In this document: in pieces, positions 1 through 5,162 of the stretch
How the letters are laid out: each line of letters starts with the position of its first letter
Numbering within the stretch: position 1 is the stretch's first letter
DNA from: an uncultured Actinomycetes bacterium
GTDB lineage: Bacteria; Actinomycetota; Acidimicrobiia; Acidimicrobiales; Microtrichaceae
Assembly (NCBI GenBank): GCA_903930035.1
Contig: CAIYXG010000454.1
Coordinates: forward strand, 1 to 5,162
Reading direction: 5' to 3'
DNA: 5,162 nt
Notes under the pieces: model-generated
The model's database searches: none
Seen by the model: only the letters and a program-made list of their open reading frames with translations
What the model was told of the DNA's origin: nothing
Translations under genes and position numbers: made by a program

Positions 1-1133
1 GCCGGGTAGCCGAACACGTCCGGGATCCACACCTCGGTGCACTCGACGCCGAAGTGCTCCTCGAAGTACCGCTGCCCGTGCGTGATCTGGCGTACCAGCG
101 CCTCGCCGCCCGCGAGGTTGGTGTCGGCCTCCACCCACATGCCGCCGACCGGGACCCACTGGCCGGACGCCACCTTCTCCCGGATCCCCTCGAAGATGGT
201 CGGGTAGCCCTCGCGCATCCACTCGTACTGGACCGCCTGGCTGCACCCGAACATGAACTCGGGGTCCTCGTCCATCAGCGCCAGCACGTTGGAGAACGTG
301 CGGCTGCACTTGCGGCGGGTCTCCCGCAGGGGCCAGAGCCAGGCCGAGTCGATGTGGGCGTGGCCGATGGCCGAGATGGTGTGCGCGCTCGCGTGGGCGG
401 GCCGGGACAGGACCTCGGCCAGGCACTCGCGCGCCCGGCCGGCCGTGCCCGGGACGTCGTCGACGTCGAGCGCGTCGAGCATGTCCTCGAGGGCCCGCAG
501 GATCTCGTGGTGGCGGGGCTGGTCGTCGGGGAGCTGGCGGCGCAGGCCGTCGATGGCCCGGATGTCCTCGCGGAGGGCCACCACCTCGGTGTGCGACTCG
601 ACGAACGCCGCCTTGCGGAGGTTGTAGATCGGTCCCGTGCCGGCGGTGGGCAGGTCGCTGTTGGGGTCGCCGTAGATGGAGATCTCGGGGTTCGAGGCGG
701 CCTCGACGAGCCAGTCCGCGGTCTCGCCGCCCTTGGCCGGTGCGGCGACCGGCAGGTGGTGGTTGAGCGGGTGCAGGCCCCGCCACGGGACCCACTCGTC
801 ACCGCGCCGGACCCACACCAGCCCCTCGGACTGGAAGCCGGGGGAGTGGCCGAAGCCCAGGTTCACGGCAGCCAGCACGGTCAGTCCGGCCCAGTCGGCG
901 GGGACCTCGCCGGTCATGCGGAACCAGGTGGTGCCCCAGGGCCGGCCGAACATGCTGCCGACCTGGAACGGCTCGTAGGCGGCGGCCGCGGCCTCGGCGA
1001 CGGTCACCGGCTCCCCGGGCACCTCCCAGGCCGAGACGGTGAGCGGGTGCGTCCTTCCGGTCAGCGCCGTGTCGATGCGGTCGCGGGCGACGCGGAACAG
1101 GCGTCGCTCGATGAGGGAGCGGTCGTCGTGCAC
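1..1133 (-). CDS. Alpha-mannosidase, glycoside hydrolase family 38, cytosolic MAN2C1/Ams1 type (N-terminal part; C-terminus outside window)
   Basis: Retaining alpha-mannosidase that would remove alpha-linked mannose from glycans or oligosaccharides using a divalent metal; no signal peptide is seen, so it is probably cytoplasmic. 377 codons are present of a family usually around 1000 residues. Residues 1-250 look like the N-terminal accessory region, with the PWGTTWF segment at 66-71. The GH38 catalytic domain starts near 255 with GHAHIDSAWLWP (257-268), in which H260 and D262 are the expected metal ligands. It continues through ETRRK (271-275), GGMWVEADTNL (330-340) and WIPDVFGY (369-376), where D372 is the expected catalytic nucleophile. 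The HIDxAWLWP..ET.RK pattern is that of the MAN2C1/Ams1 branch. The GTG at 1133 is chosen because an in-frame TAG lies only 12 nt upstream (1145-1143). No Shine-Dalgarno is evident. It follows the monooxygenase gene by 35 nt on the same strand and may share its transcript. No stop or frameshift occurs in the visible part. Family assignment is firm; the substrate is unknown. Confidence 0.93.
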   Translation of the reverse strand, partial: MHDDRSLIERRLFRVARDRIDTALTGRTHPLTVSAWEVPGEPVTVAEAAAAAYEPFQVGSMFGRPWGTTWFRMTGEVPADWAGLTVLAAVNLGFGHSPGFQSEGLVWVRRGDEWVPWRGLHPLNHHLPVAAPAKGGETADWLVEAASNPEISIYGDPNSDLPTAGTGPIYNLRKAAFVESHTEVVALREDIRAIDGLRRQLPDDQPRHHEILRALEDMLDALDVDDVPGTAGRARECLAEVLSRPAHASAHTISAIGHAHIDSAWLWPLRETRRKCSRTFSNVLALMDEDPEFMFGCSQAVQYEWMREGYPTIFEGIREKVASGQWVPVGGMWVEADTNLAGGEALVRQITHGQRYFEEHFGVECTEVWIPDVFGYP

Positions 1134-1145
1134 GTCGGCACGCTA
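1134..1145 (-). promoter_or_regulatory. Possible -10 element for a leaderless mannosidase transcript
   Basis: On the minus strand TAGCGT (1145-1140) fits the actinobacterial TANNNT -10 pattern and ends exactly 6 nt before the GTG start, so transcription could begin at the start codon. No recognisable -35 lies 16-18 nt further upstream, and the TAG in this hexamer is also the in-frame stop. The short match could be chance, and read-through from the upstream monooxygenase gene is an equal possibility. Confidence 0.25.
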
Positions 1146-1168
1146 CCAACGGGCCCTGCGGGCGCCGG

Positions 1169-2638
1169 TCAGGTGAAGTGCACGACCCCGTCGTCGACCT
1201 GGGACAGCCGCATGGCCCGGAAGTCCTTCAGGTACGACTGGTACACCTGCCACGGGAACCGGCTGCCCTGCTGGGGGAGCGTCCCCGCGGCCCGGGCCAC
1301 GTAGCCCGACGTGAGGGCCATGAGCGGCGACGGGTCGGCCACCGCGCCGTCGTTGTGGGGAACGGCGGTGGTCGTGCCGGTGGCGCGCAGGTGGTTGAGG
1401 ATCCGGCAGACGTACTCGCACGTGAGCTCGGCCTTCAGGGTCCACGACGCGTTCGTGTAGCCGACGGCCATCGCCAGGTTGGGCACGTCCTCGAGCATCA
1501 TCCCCTTGTAGGTCAGCCGTTCGGAGGGCACCACCGGCCGGCCGTCGACCACGAGCTCGATGCCGCCCAGGAAGAGCAGCTCGAGCCCGGTCGCCGTGAC
1601 GACCACGTCGGCGGCGAGCTCGTCGCCGGAGGCGAGCCGGATCCCGTGCGGGGTGAAGGTGTCGACGGTGTCGGTGACCACCGAGGCCCGGCCCTCCCGC
1701 AGGGCGGCGAACAGGTCGCCGTCGGGCACCACGCACACCCGCTGGTCCCACGGGTCGTAGCGCGGGGTGAAGTGGCGGGCGACGTCGTAGTCGGCGGGGA
1801 GCTGCTGGGCGACCCGCTCGATGAGGCCGGCCCGGACCTGCTCCGGCCGGCGACGGCTCACCTGGTAGAAGCCCTGGGTCATGAGCGCGTGGAGCCAGCG
1901 CACGGCCGGCTCGGCCCAGCGCCGCGGCAGCACCCGGCGGAGGGCCCGGGCGGTCCGGCTCCGCCGCGGGCGCGAGAGCACGTAGGTGGGGGAGCGCTGC
2001 AGCATGGTGACGTGCCCGGCGGTGCGGGCCAGCGCGGGCACGAGCGTCATGGCCGTGGCGCCCGAGCCGATCACGACGACCCGTTGGCCGGCACCGTCGA
2101 GGCCCTCGGGCCAGAACTGCGGGTGGACGACCTGGCCCGTGAACGAGTCGATGCCGGGGAACTCGGGCTCGTAGCCGCGGTCGTAGCGGTAGTAGCCGGC
2201 GCAGGAGAACAGGAAGCTGCAGGTGAGCCGGGTCGTCGTGGGCGGGCCGTCGGGCCCCGTCACGTCGACCGTGAGCAGCCAGCGGGCGTCCGGGGAGGAC
2301 CACTCGGCCCGGCGCACCCGGTGGTGGTAGCGGACGTGGTGGTCGACGCCCTCGTCGGCGGCGGTCGCCCGCAGGTACTCGAGGATCTCGGGGCCGTCCG
2401 CGATGGAGTCGGCGCCCTGCCACGGGCGGAACGAGTAGCCGAGGGTGTGCATGTCGGAGTCGGAGCGGATGCCGGGGTAGCGGAACAGGTCCCACGTGCC
2501 GCCCAGGTCGCCACGGCCCTCGAGCACGACGTAGGTCGCCCAGGGGCACTCGGTGCGCAGGTAGTGGCCGGCGGCGATGCCGGAGATCCCGGCGCCGACG
2601 ACGACCACGTCGAGGTGCTCGGTCGGGCTGGGCTCCAT
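1169..2638 (-). CDS. ethA: EthA-like FAD/NADPH-dependent Baeyer-Villiger monooxygenase
   Basis: Flavoprotein monooxygenase of 489 residues, predicted to insert one oxygen from O2 beside a ketone (giving an ester or lactone) or to oxidise sulfur, using NADPH; soluble and cytoplasmic. The FAD Rossmann motif is GAGISG (15-20), with E40 ending the second strand. The motif GGTWDLFRYPGIRSD (46-60) fits the second Baeyer-Villiger signature. FTGQVVHPQFWP (166-177) is an exact match to the FxGxxxHxxxWP fingerprint. The NADPH Rossmann motif is GSGATA (191-196), and an ATG motif (349-351) closes the FAD region. R300 in DPWDQR is the likely active-site arginine. From memory, it resembles Mycobacterium tuberculosis EthA almost end to end, with shared blocks such as LFRYPGIRSDSDM, MLQRSPTY, YKGMML and VGYTNASWTLKA, and the length is very close. 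EthA activates the prodrug ethionamide; its native substrate is unsettled. The ATG at 2638 gives the same N-terminus as EthA (TEHLDVV at 6-12). No good Shine-Dalgarno precedes it. The symbol denotes homology, not proven equivalence. Confidence 0.93.
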   Translation of the reverse strand: MEPSPTEHLDVVVVGAGISGIAAGHYLRTECPWATYVVLEGRGDLGGTWDLFRYPGIRSDSDMHTLGYSFRPWQGADSIADGPEILEYLRATAADEGVDHHVRYHHRVRRAEWSSPDARWLLTVDVTGPDGPPTTTRLTCSFLFSCAGYYRYDRGYEPEFPGIDSFTGQVVHPQFWPEGLDGAGQRVVVIGSGATAMTLVPALARTAGHVTMLQRSPTYVLSRPRRSRTARALRRVLPRRWAEPAVRWLHALMTQGFYQVSRRRPEQVRAGLIERVAQQLPADYDVARHFTPRYDPWDQRVCVVPDGDLFAALREGRASVVTDTVDTFTPHGIRLASGDELAADVVVTATGLELLFLGGIELVVDGRPVVPSERLTYKGMMLEDVPNLAMAVGYTNASWTLKAELTCEYVCRILNHLRATGTTTAVPHNDGAVADPSPLMALTSGYVARAAGTLPQQGSRFPWQVYQSYLKDFRAMRLSQVDDGVVHFT

Positions 2639-2644
2639 GCCCGA

Positions 2645-2673
2645 ATCTTGCCATCATCCGATGTCAAGGTCAC
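2645..2673 (-). promoter_or_regulatory. Putative promoter of the EthA-like gene, arranged for a leaderless transcript
   Basis: Reading the minus strand, GTGACC (2673-2668) resembles a -35 (TTGACA), followed by a 17-nt spacer and CAAGAT (2650-2645), a fair -10. The -10 ends 6 nt before the ATG at 2638, so the transcript would start at or next to the start codon. This agrees with the absence of a well-placed Shine-Dalgarno. Both hexamers are imperfect, so this is a prediction only. Confidence 0.35.
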
Positions 2674-2723
2674 GCGGGTCCGTTGTGGCGTGTGTCATGC
2701 CGCCCTGCGCTCCGTGCGCTCTC

Positions 2724-2729
2724 TACACT
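2724..2729 (+). promoter_or_regulatory. Putative -10 element of the P450 gene
   Basis: TACACT matches the actinobacterial -10 pattern TANNNT in an otherwise G+C-rich stretch. It would place the transcript start near 2736 and leave a leader of about 25 nt containing the Shine-Dalgarno. No convincing -35 hexamer lies 16-18 nt upstream. Confidence 0.4.
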
Positions 2730-2750
2730 CCGCGGGCACGCACGCCGACC

Positions 2751-2755
2751 GGAGG
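2751..2755 (+). promoter_or_regulatory. Ribosome binding site of the P450 gene
   Basis: GGAGG, five bases before the ATG at 2761, is a near-perfect Shine-Dalgarno. It fixes the P450 start at 2761. The frame is open further upstream, with a TTG at 2683 and a GTG at 2692, but neither is needed and the translated extension does not look like a P450 N-terminus. Confidence 0.8.
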
Positions 2756-2760
2756 CAGCC

Positions 2761-4014
2761 ATGGCATCGACCGAGCACGACGACCGGGCACTGGTCTTCA
2801 TCACGCCCGAGGCCTATGCCGACATGGACGCCTGGCACGCCACGGCGGCCGAGCTCCGTCGGGACAACCCCGTCGCCCGGGTCGAGGCCGAGGGGTGGAC
2901 CCCGTTCTGGGCGGTGAGCCGGCACGCCGACGTCTTCGAGGTGTCCCGCCGCAACGACCTCTACTGGAACACCGAGTACTCGGCGCCGGGGCCCGACCTG
3001 ACCTACCAGTTCCTGCAGGCGGCCGGCCTCGAGCTGCCCCGGACGCTCGTGCACCTGCACGGCGACATCCACAACAAGTACCGCGAGGTCACCAACGACT
3101 GGTTCAAGCCGGCCGCGGTGAAGGGCCTCCAGCCCGCGATCGACGCGATCGCCGACGACTACGTCGCGCTGCTCGCCGAGAAGGGCGGGGAGTGCGACTT
3201 CGCGGTCGACGTGGCCGTGCCGTTCACGATCCGCGTGATCATGAGCATCTTCGGCGTGCCGCCCGAGGACGAGGCCTTCATGCTCAAGCTGACCCAGGGG
3301 ATGTTCGGGGCCGCCGACCCCGAGTACCTGGGGGACTTCACCGACCCGCTCGACCTGGTGCGCTCGACCATCGACGAGTTCGCGGCCTACTTCGACGAGC
3401 TGTCGGCCGACCGTCGGGCCCGCCCGACCAACGACCTGGCCAGCGTGATCGCCAACGGTCGTGTCGACGGCGAGCCGCTCGGGAGCACCGAGAGCCTCTG
3501 GTACTACATCATCGTGGCGACGGCGGGCCACGACACGACCTCGTACTCGATGTCGGGCGGCCTCGAGCAGCTGCTGCGCCACCAGGACCAGCTCCGCCTG
3601 CTCCAGGACGACCCGTCGCTGATCGTGAACGCGGCCGAGGAGATGATCCGTTGGACCAGCCCGGTGCGGTCCTTCTTCCGCTGGGTGCAGGAGGACACGG
3701 TGCTGGGCGGCCAGGAGCTGGCCAAGGGCGACGTGGTGCTGACGTCCTACCCGTCGGCCAACCGGGACGACGCAGCCTTCGAGCGCCCCGACGAGTTCGA
3801 CATCACCCGGCCCGACGCCAAGAACCTGCTGTCGTTCGGTCTCGGGATGCACTACTGCCTGGGCGCCCAGGTGGCGCGCCGCGAGGTGCAGACCATGGTG
3901 CGCAAGGTCCTCGAGCAGGTGGACACGATCGAGCTCGCCGGCGAGCCGCAGTGGACCGGGGCGCACTTCGTGTCGGGCCTCAAGCACCTGCCCATCAGCT
4001 ACACCCTGAAGTAG
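2761..4014 (+). CDS. Cytochrome P450 monooxygenase
   Basis: Soluble bacterial P450 of 417 residues, a typical length for the type that receives electrons from ferredoxin and ferredoxin reductase; no reductase domain or membrane anchor is present. It would hydroxylate or otherwise oxidise a hydrophobic substrate at a heme iron. The C-helix carries H104xxxR108, the usual heme-propionate contacts, in an uncommon setting ending NDWFKP (112-117). The I-helix oxygen-activation motif is AGHDTT (255-260), with D258/T259 as the acid-alcohol pair. The K-helix ExxR is E294-MI-R297. SANRD (332-336) and ERPDEFDITR (341-350) form the usual region before the heme. The heme loop is FGLGMHYCLG (359-368) with C366 as the axial thiolate ligand. 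It is transcribed divergently from the Baeyer-Villiger monooxygenase, suggesting co-regulation or a shared pathway. No ferredoxin gene is visible. Overall style recalls the actinobacterial and proteobacterial P450s for terpenoid, steroid or alkyl substrates, but the CYP family cannot be assigned by eye. Confidence 0.96.
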   Translation: MASTEHDDRALVFITPEAYADMDAWHATAAELRRDNPVARVEAEGWTPFWAVSRHADVFEVSRRNDLYWNTEYSAPGPDLTYQFLQAAGLELPRTLVHLHGDIHNKYREVTNDWFKPAAVKGLQPAIDAIADDYVALLAEKGGECDFAVDVAVPFTIRVIMSIFGVPPEDEAFMLKLTQGMFGAADPEYLGDFTDPLDLVRSTIDEFAAYFDELSADRRARPTNDLASVIANGRVDGEPLGSTESLWYYIIVATAGHDTTSYSMSGGLEQLLRHQDQLRLLQDDPSLIVNAAEEMIRWTSPVRSFFRWVQEDTVLGGQELAKGDVVLTSYPSANRDDAAFERPDEFDITRPDAKNLLSFGLGMHYCLGAQVARREVQTMVRKVLEQVDTIELAGEPQWTGAHFVSGLKHLPISYTLK

Positions 4015-4021
4015 GCGGACT

Positions 4022-4041
4022 GCGGGCGACGGGTCGCCCGC
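4022..4041 (+). terminator. G+C-rich hairpin after the P450 gene, terminator-like
   Basis: GCGGGCGA (4022-4029) and TCGCCCGC (4034-4041) form a perfect 8-bp stem around a CGGG loop, starting 8 nt after the P450 stop codon. No T-run follows, so it is not a classical intrinsic terminator; actinobacterial terminators often lack one. It lies just upstream of the next gene's candidate -10, which favours a boundary between transcription units, though an mRNA-stabilising 3' end is also possible. Confidence 0.5.
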
Positions 4042-4054
4042 CCGCCCCAGCCGT

Positions 4055-4060
4055 TAGGGT
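4055..4060 (+). promoter_or_regulatory. Putative -10 element of the DCC-protein gene
   Basis: TAGGGT fits TANNNT and would start the transcript near 4067, right at the Shine-Dalgarno, giving a very short leader of roughly 11 nt. No clear -35 is seen; that position falls inside the preceding hairpin. This is a short match in a small gap, so confidence is modest. Confidence 0.35.
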
Positions 4061-4066
4061 CGGGGG

Positions 4067-4072
4067 AGGAGG
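4067..4072 (+). promoter_or_regulatory. Ribosome binding site of the DCC-protein gene
   Basis: AGGAGG, five bases before the ATG at 4078, is a full-consensus Shine-Dalgarno. It favours this ATG over a second in-frame ATG at 4087, which would sit 14 nt away. Confidence 0.8.
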
Positions 4073-4077
4073 ATCTC

Positions 4078-4467
4078 ATGGACGTCATGGCCGGCCGCAC
4101 GGTGCTCATCTACGACATGGACTGCGGGTTCTGCACGCGCAGCGCCCGGTGGATCGAGTCGCACTGGTCCGGCGACGGGCGGCCCCGGCTGGTCGGCGGC
4201 CAGCAGCTCGACGACGCCGAGCTGGCGGCGGCGGGCCTGACCCGGGACCGCCTGGCCAAGGAGGCGGTCTGGGTGGACGGCCCCACGGTCCTCGGCGGGG
4301 CCGACGCCATCGCCGCCTCGATGCGGGCCGCCACCGGCTGGGTCCACGCCCTGGGCGTGCTGATCTCGCTGCCCGGGCTCCGGCAGCTGGGCCGGCTCGT
4401 CTACCCGGTCGTGGCCCGCCACCGGCACCAGATGCCCGGCGCGACCGATGCCTGCAGGATCGACTGA
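4078..4467 (+). CDS. DCC-family (DUF393) thiol-disulfide oxidoreductase-like protein
   Basis: Small protein of 129 residues with the hallmark of the DCC family (Pfam DUF393), which is annotated as thiol-disulfide oxidoreductase-like because of a thioredoxin-like CxxC; precise substrates are generally unknown. The signature is at the N-terminus: IYDMDCGFCTRSARWI (11-26), with D15 and the cysteine pair C16/C19. The common form is YDGDCGFC, so M14 replaces the usual glycine. Further family-like features are AVWVDG (63-68), the following segment near GGADAI (73-78), and a C-terminal YPVVARHRH segment (109-117) ending near C126. There is no signal peptide; the hydrophobic stretch at 90-100 is too short to call a membrane segment. 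It has its own Shine-Dalgarno and possible promoter, and lies 35 nt ahead of the F420-type oxidoreductase, with which it is probably co-transcribed. Length is normal for the family. Confidence 0.88.
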   Translation: MDVMAGRTVLIYDMDCGFCTRSARWIESHWSGDGRPRLVGGQQLDDAELAAAGLTRDRLAKEAVWVDGPTVLGGADAIAASMRAATGWVHALGVLISLPGLRQLGRLVYPVVARHRHQMPGATDACRID

Positions 4468-4492
4468 CCGCCCCCGACCGGGCGTCCACGAC

Positions 4493-4497
4493 GGGAG
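4493..4497 (+). promoter_or_regulatory. Ribosome binding site of the LLM oxidoreductase gene
   Basis: GGGAG, five bases before the ATG at 4503, is a good Shine-Dalgarno and supports this start. No -10-like hexamer is evident in the 35-nt gap, which favours co-transcription with the DCC gene. Confidence 0.65.
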
Positions 4498-4502
4498 CAC
4501 AC

Positions 4503-5162
4503 ATGAAGTTCGGCATCGCCTTCGCCAACGTGGTCGGGTTCGACAGCCTGGAGGGGCTGCAGACGCTGGCCCGCTCGGCGGAGTCCGCAGGGTTCGAGTC
4601 CCTCTGGACGGTCGAGCACGTGATCTTCCCCGACGACTACGAGTCCACGTACCCCTACGACCCCAGCGGCAAGATGCCGATGACCGCCGACCTGCCCATG
4701 CCCGACCCGCTGGTCTGGCTGGCGTTCGTTGCGTCGGCGACGACCACGCTGCGCCTCGGGACCGGCATCCTGATCCTGCCGCAGCGCAACCCGGTGGTGC
4801 TGGCCAAGGAGGTGGCGACGCTCGACGCACTGAGCGGCGGACGCGTGGAGCTGGGCATCGGCGTGGGCTGGCTCGAGGAGGAGTTCGACGCCCTGGGCGT
4901 CCCCTTCGCACGCCGCGGCGCCCGCAGCGACGACTACCTGGCGGCCATGCGGGCCCTCTGGGACGCCGACAGCGCCGAGCACGAGGGCGAGTTCGTCTCG
5001 TTCTCGGGCGTGAGCGTCAACCCCAAGCCGGCCCGCGGCCGGGTGCCGGTCCACGTCGGCGGCCACACCCGTCGGGCGGCCGAGCGCGCCGGCCGCCTGG
5101 GCGACGGTTTCTTCCCCGTCACCGGCAACGTCGCCGAGCTGGTCGACATCATGCGCCAGACC
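4503..5162 (+). CDS. LLM-class (luciferase-like) F420-dependent oxidoreductase, N-terminal 220 codons (cut by window end)
   Basis: Bacterial-luciferase-superfamily TIM-barrel enzyme, probably using reduced or oxidised coenzyme F420 for hydride transfer to or from an unknown substrate in the cytoplasm. The reading frame is open from the ATG at 4503 to the last base, giving 220 of about 290-300 expected residues. The first strand is MKFGIAF (1-7). AESAGFESLWTVEHV (26-40) is the typical second-strand region with the superfamily His (H39). A loop with YPYDPSGKMP (50-59) and PDPLVWLAFVA (68-78) follows. LGTGILILPQRNPVVLAKE (85-103) and LSGGRVELGIGVGWLEEEF (110-128) are core superfamily blocks, and VPVHVGG (181-187) precedes the GDGFFP segment (200-205). 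The pattern resembles the TIGR03619 group (Rv2161c family) of probable F420 enzymes. F420 rather than FMN is inferred from that resemblance and the actinobacterial setting. It follows the DCC gene by 35 nt with its own Shine-Dalgarno. Confidence 0.92.
   Translation, partial: MKFGIAFANVVGFDSLEGLQTLARSAESAGFESLWTVEHVIFPDDYESTYPYDPSGKMPMTADLPMPDPLVWLAFVASATTTLRLGTGILILPQRNPVVLAKEVATLDALSGGRVELGIGVGWLEEEFDALGVPFARRGARSDDYLAAMRALWDADSAEHEGEFVSFSGVSVNPKPARGRVPVHVGGHTRRAAERAGRLGDGFFPVTGNVAELVDIMRQT

Larger units (their letters stand above)
2639..2760. other. Divergent intergenic control region between the monooxygenase and P450 genes
   Basis: This 122-bp gap separates two start codons pointing away from each other, so it must hold the promoters of both genes. 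Candidate elements are listed separately: a minus-strand -35/-10 pair next to the monooxygenase start, and a -10 plus Shine-Dalgarno before the P450. No long inverted repeat that would mark a TetR-type operator was found by eye. No regulator gene lies beside it in this window. Confidence 0.7.

Noticed and set aside
1127..1134. Palindrome CGTGCACG spanning the mannosidase GTG start
   Set aside because: An 8-bp palindrome is not significant on its own here and has no partner site or conserved context.
54..1304. Long open plus-strand frame opposite the mannosidase and the end of the monooxygenase
   Set aside because: It is antisense to a gene with clear family motifs, its translation is a low-complexity mix of Arg, Gly, Val, Ala and Asp, and no domain is recognisable. 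Long antisense frames are expected when third positions are G or C.
1143..2657. 504-codon minus-strand frame overlapping the monooxygenase
   Set aside because: It runs in another frame over the same strand, and its product is Arg/Pro/Ala-rich with no motifs. The 1169-2638 frame has every FAD, NADPH and Baeyer-Villiger signature.
2662..2667. Perfect TTGACA on the minus strand before the monooxygenase
   Set aside because: It lies only 11 nt from the CAAGAT hexamer, too close for a -35/-10 pair, and a hexamer 17 nt downstream of it (TTCGGG region) does not look like a -10. GTGACC at 2673-2668 has the right spacing.
2662..2697. Two TGTCA direct repeats in the divergent region as an operator
   Set aside because: Five-base matches about 31 bp apart are expected by chance and show no dyad symmetry typical of TetR-family sites.
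2683..2760. Upstream TTG or GTG start that would lengthen the P450 by up to 26 residues
   Set aside because: The GGAGG five bases before ATG 2761 is decisive, and the extension would cover the candidate -10 at 2724-2729.
1178..2917. 579-codon open plus-strand frame opposite the monooxygenase, running into the P450 gene
   Set aside because: It is antisense to an unmistakable EthA-like gene, has no recognisable domain, and overlaps the P450 start out of frame. It is a codon-bias shadow.
2695..3987. 430-codon minus-strand frame opposite the P450
   Set aside because: It is antisense to a complete P450 with all heme motifs; the translation is Val/Gly/His/Arg-rich and matches nothing.
4469..4484. 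Small CGCCC/GGGCG hairpin between the DCC and LLM genes
   Set aside because: A 5-bp stem is common by chance in such G+C-rich DNA and is too weak to call a terminator; co-transcription is more likely.
4054..5066. Long minus-strand frames opposite the DCC and LLM genes
   Set aside because: They lie opposite two genes with clear family signatures and Shine-Dalgarno sites, and their products are low-complexity and Arg/Pro-rich.

Overview
This is a G+C-rich bacterial window in which codon third positions are overwhelmingly G or C. Gene content points to an actinobacterium: a close relative of mycobacterial EthA, a bacterial class I-type cytochrome P450, and a luciferase-like oxidoreductase of the F420-dependent kind. 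A lineage such as Acidimicrobiia or Mycobacteriales would fit, but the sequence alone does not settle the class.

Layout. Two genes lie on the minus strand in the left half. The first in transcription order is a complete flavin monooxygenase at 2638-1169, which closely resembles the Baeyer-Villiger monooxygenase EthA. After a 35-nt gap comes the N-terminal 377 codons of a family GH38 alpha-mannosidase of the cytosolic MAN2C1/Ams1 type (1133 to the left edge, cut by the window). A 122-bp divergent control region (2639-2760) separates them from the plus-strand genes: a complete cytochrome P450 (2761-4014), a small DCC/DUF393 thiol-disulfide protein (4078-4467), and the first 220 codons of an LLM-class F420-dependent oxidoreductase (4503 to the right edge). 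A hairpin sits between the P450 and the DCC gene. No RNA gene, mobile element, CRISPR array or long non-coding stretch is visible.

How the genes may work together. The window is mostly a redox cluster with four oxidoreductase-type proteins using different chemistry: FAD/NADPH, heme-thiolate, a CxxC dithiol and (probably) deazaflavin F420. The divergent P450/Baeyer-Villiger pair could act on one hydrophobic substrate, with the P450 hydroxylating it and the monooxygenase inserting oxygen next to a ketone. That is inference from proximity. The mannosidase does not obviously belong to such a pathway and may simply be a neighbour. The two minus-strand genes lack good Shine-Dalgarno sequences and have a -10-like hexamer placed for leaderless transcription, whereas all three plus-strand genes have a clear Shine-Dalgarno sequence.

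I see no convincing undescribed system here. The most interesting points are the EthA-like gene paired with a P450 where mycobacteria have the repressor gene ethR, and the contrasting translation-start signals on the two strands.
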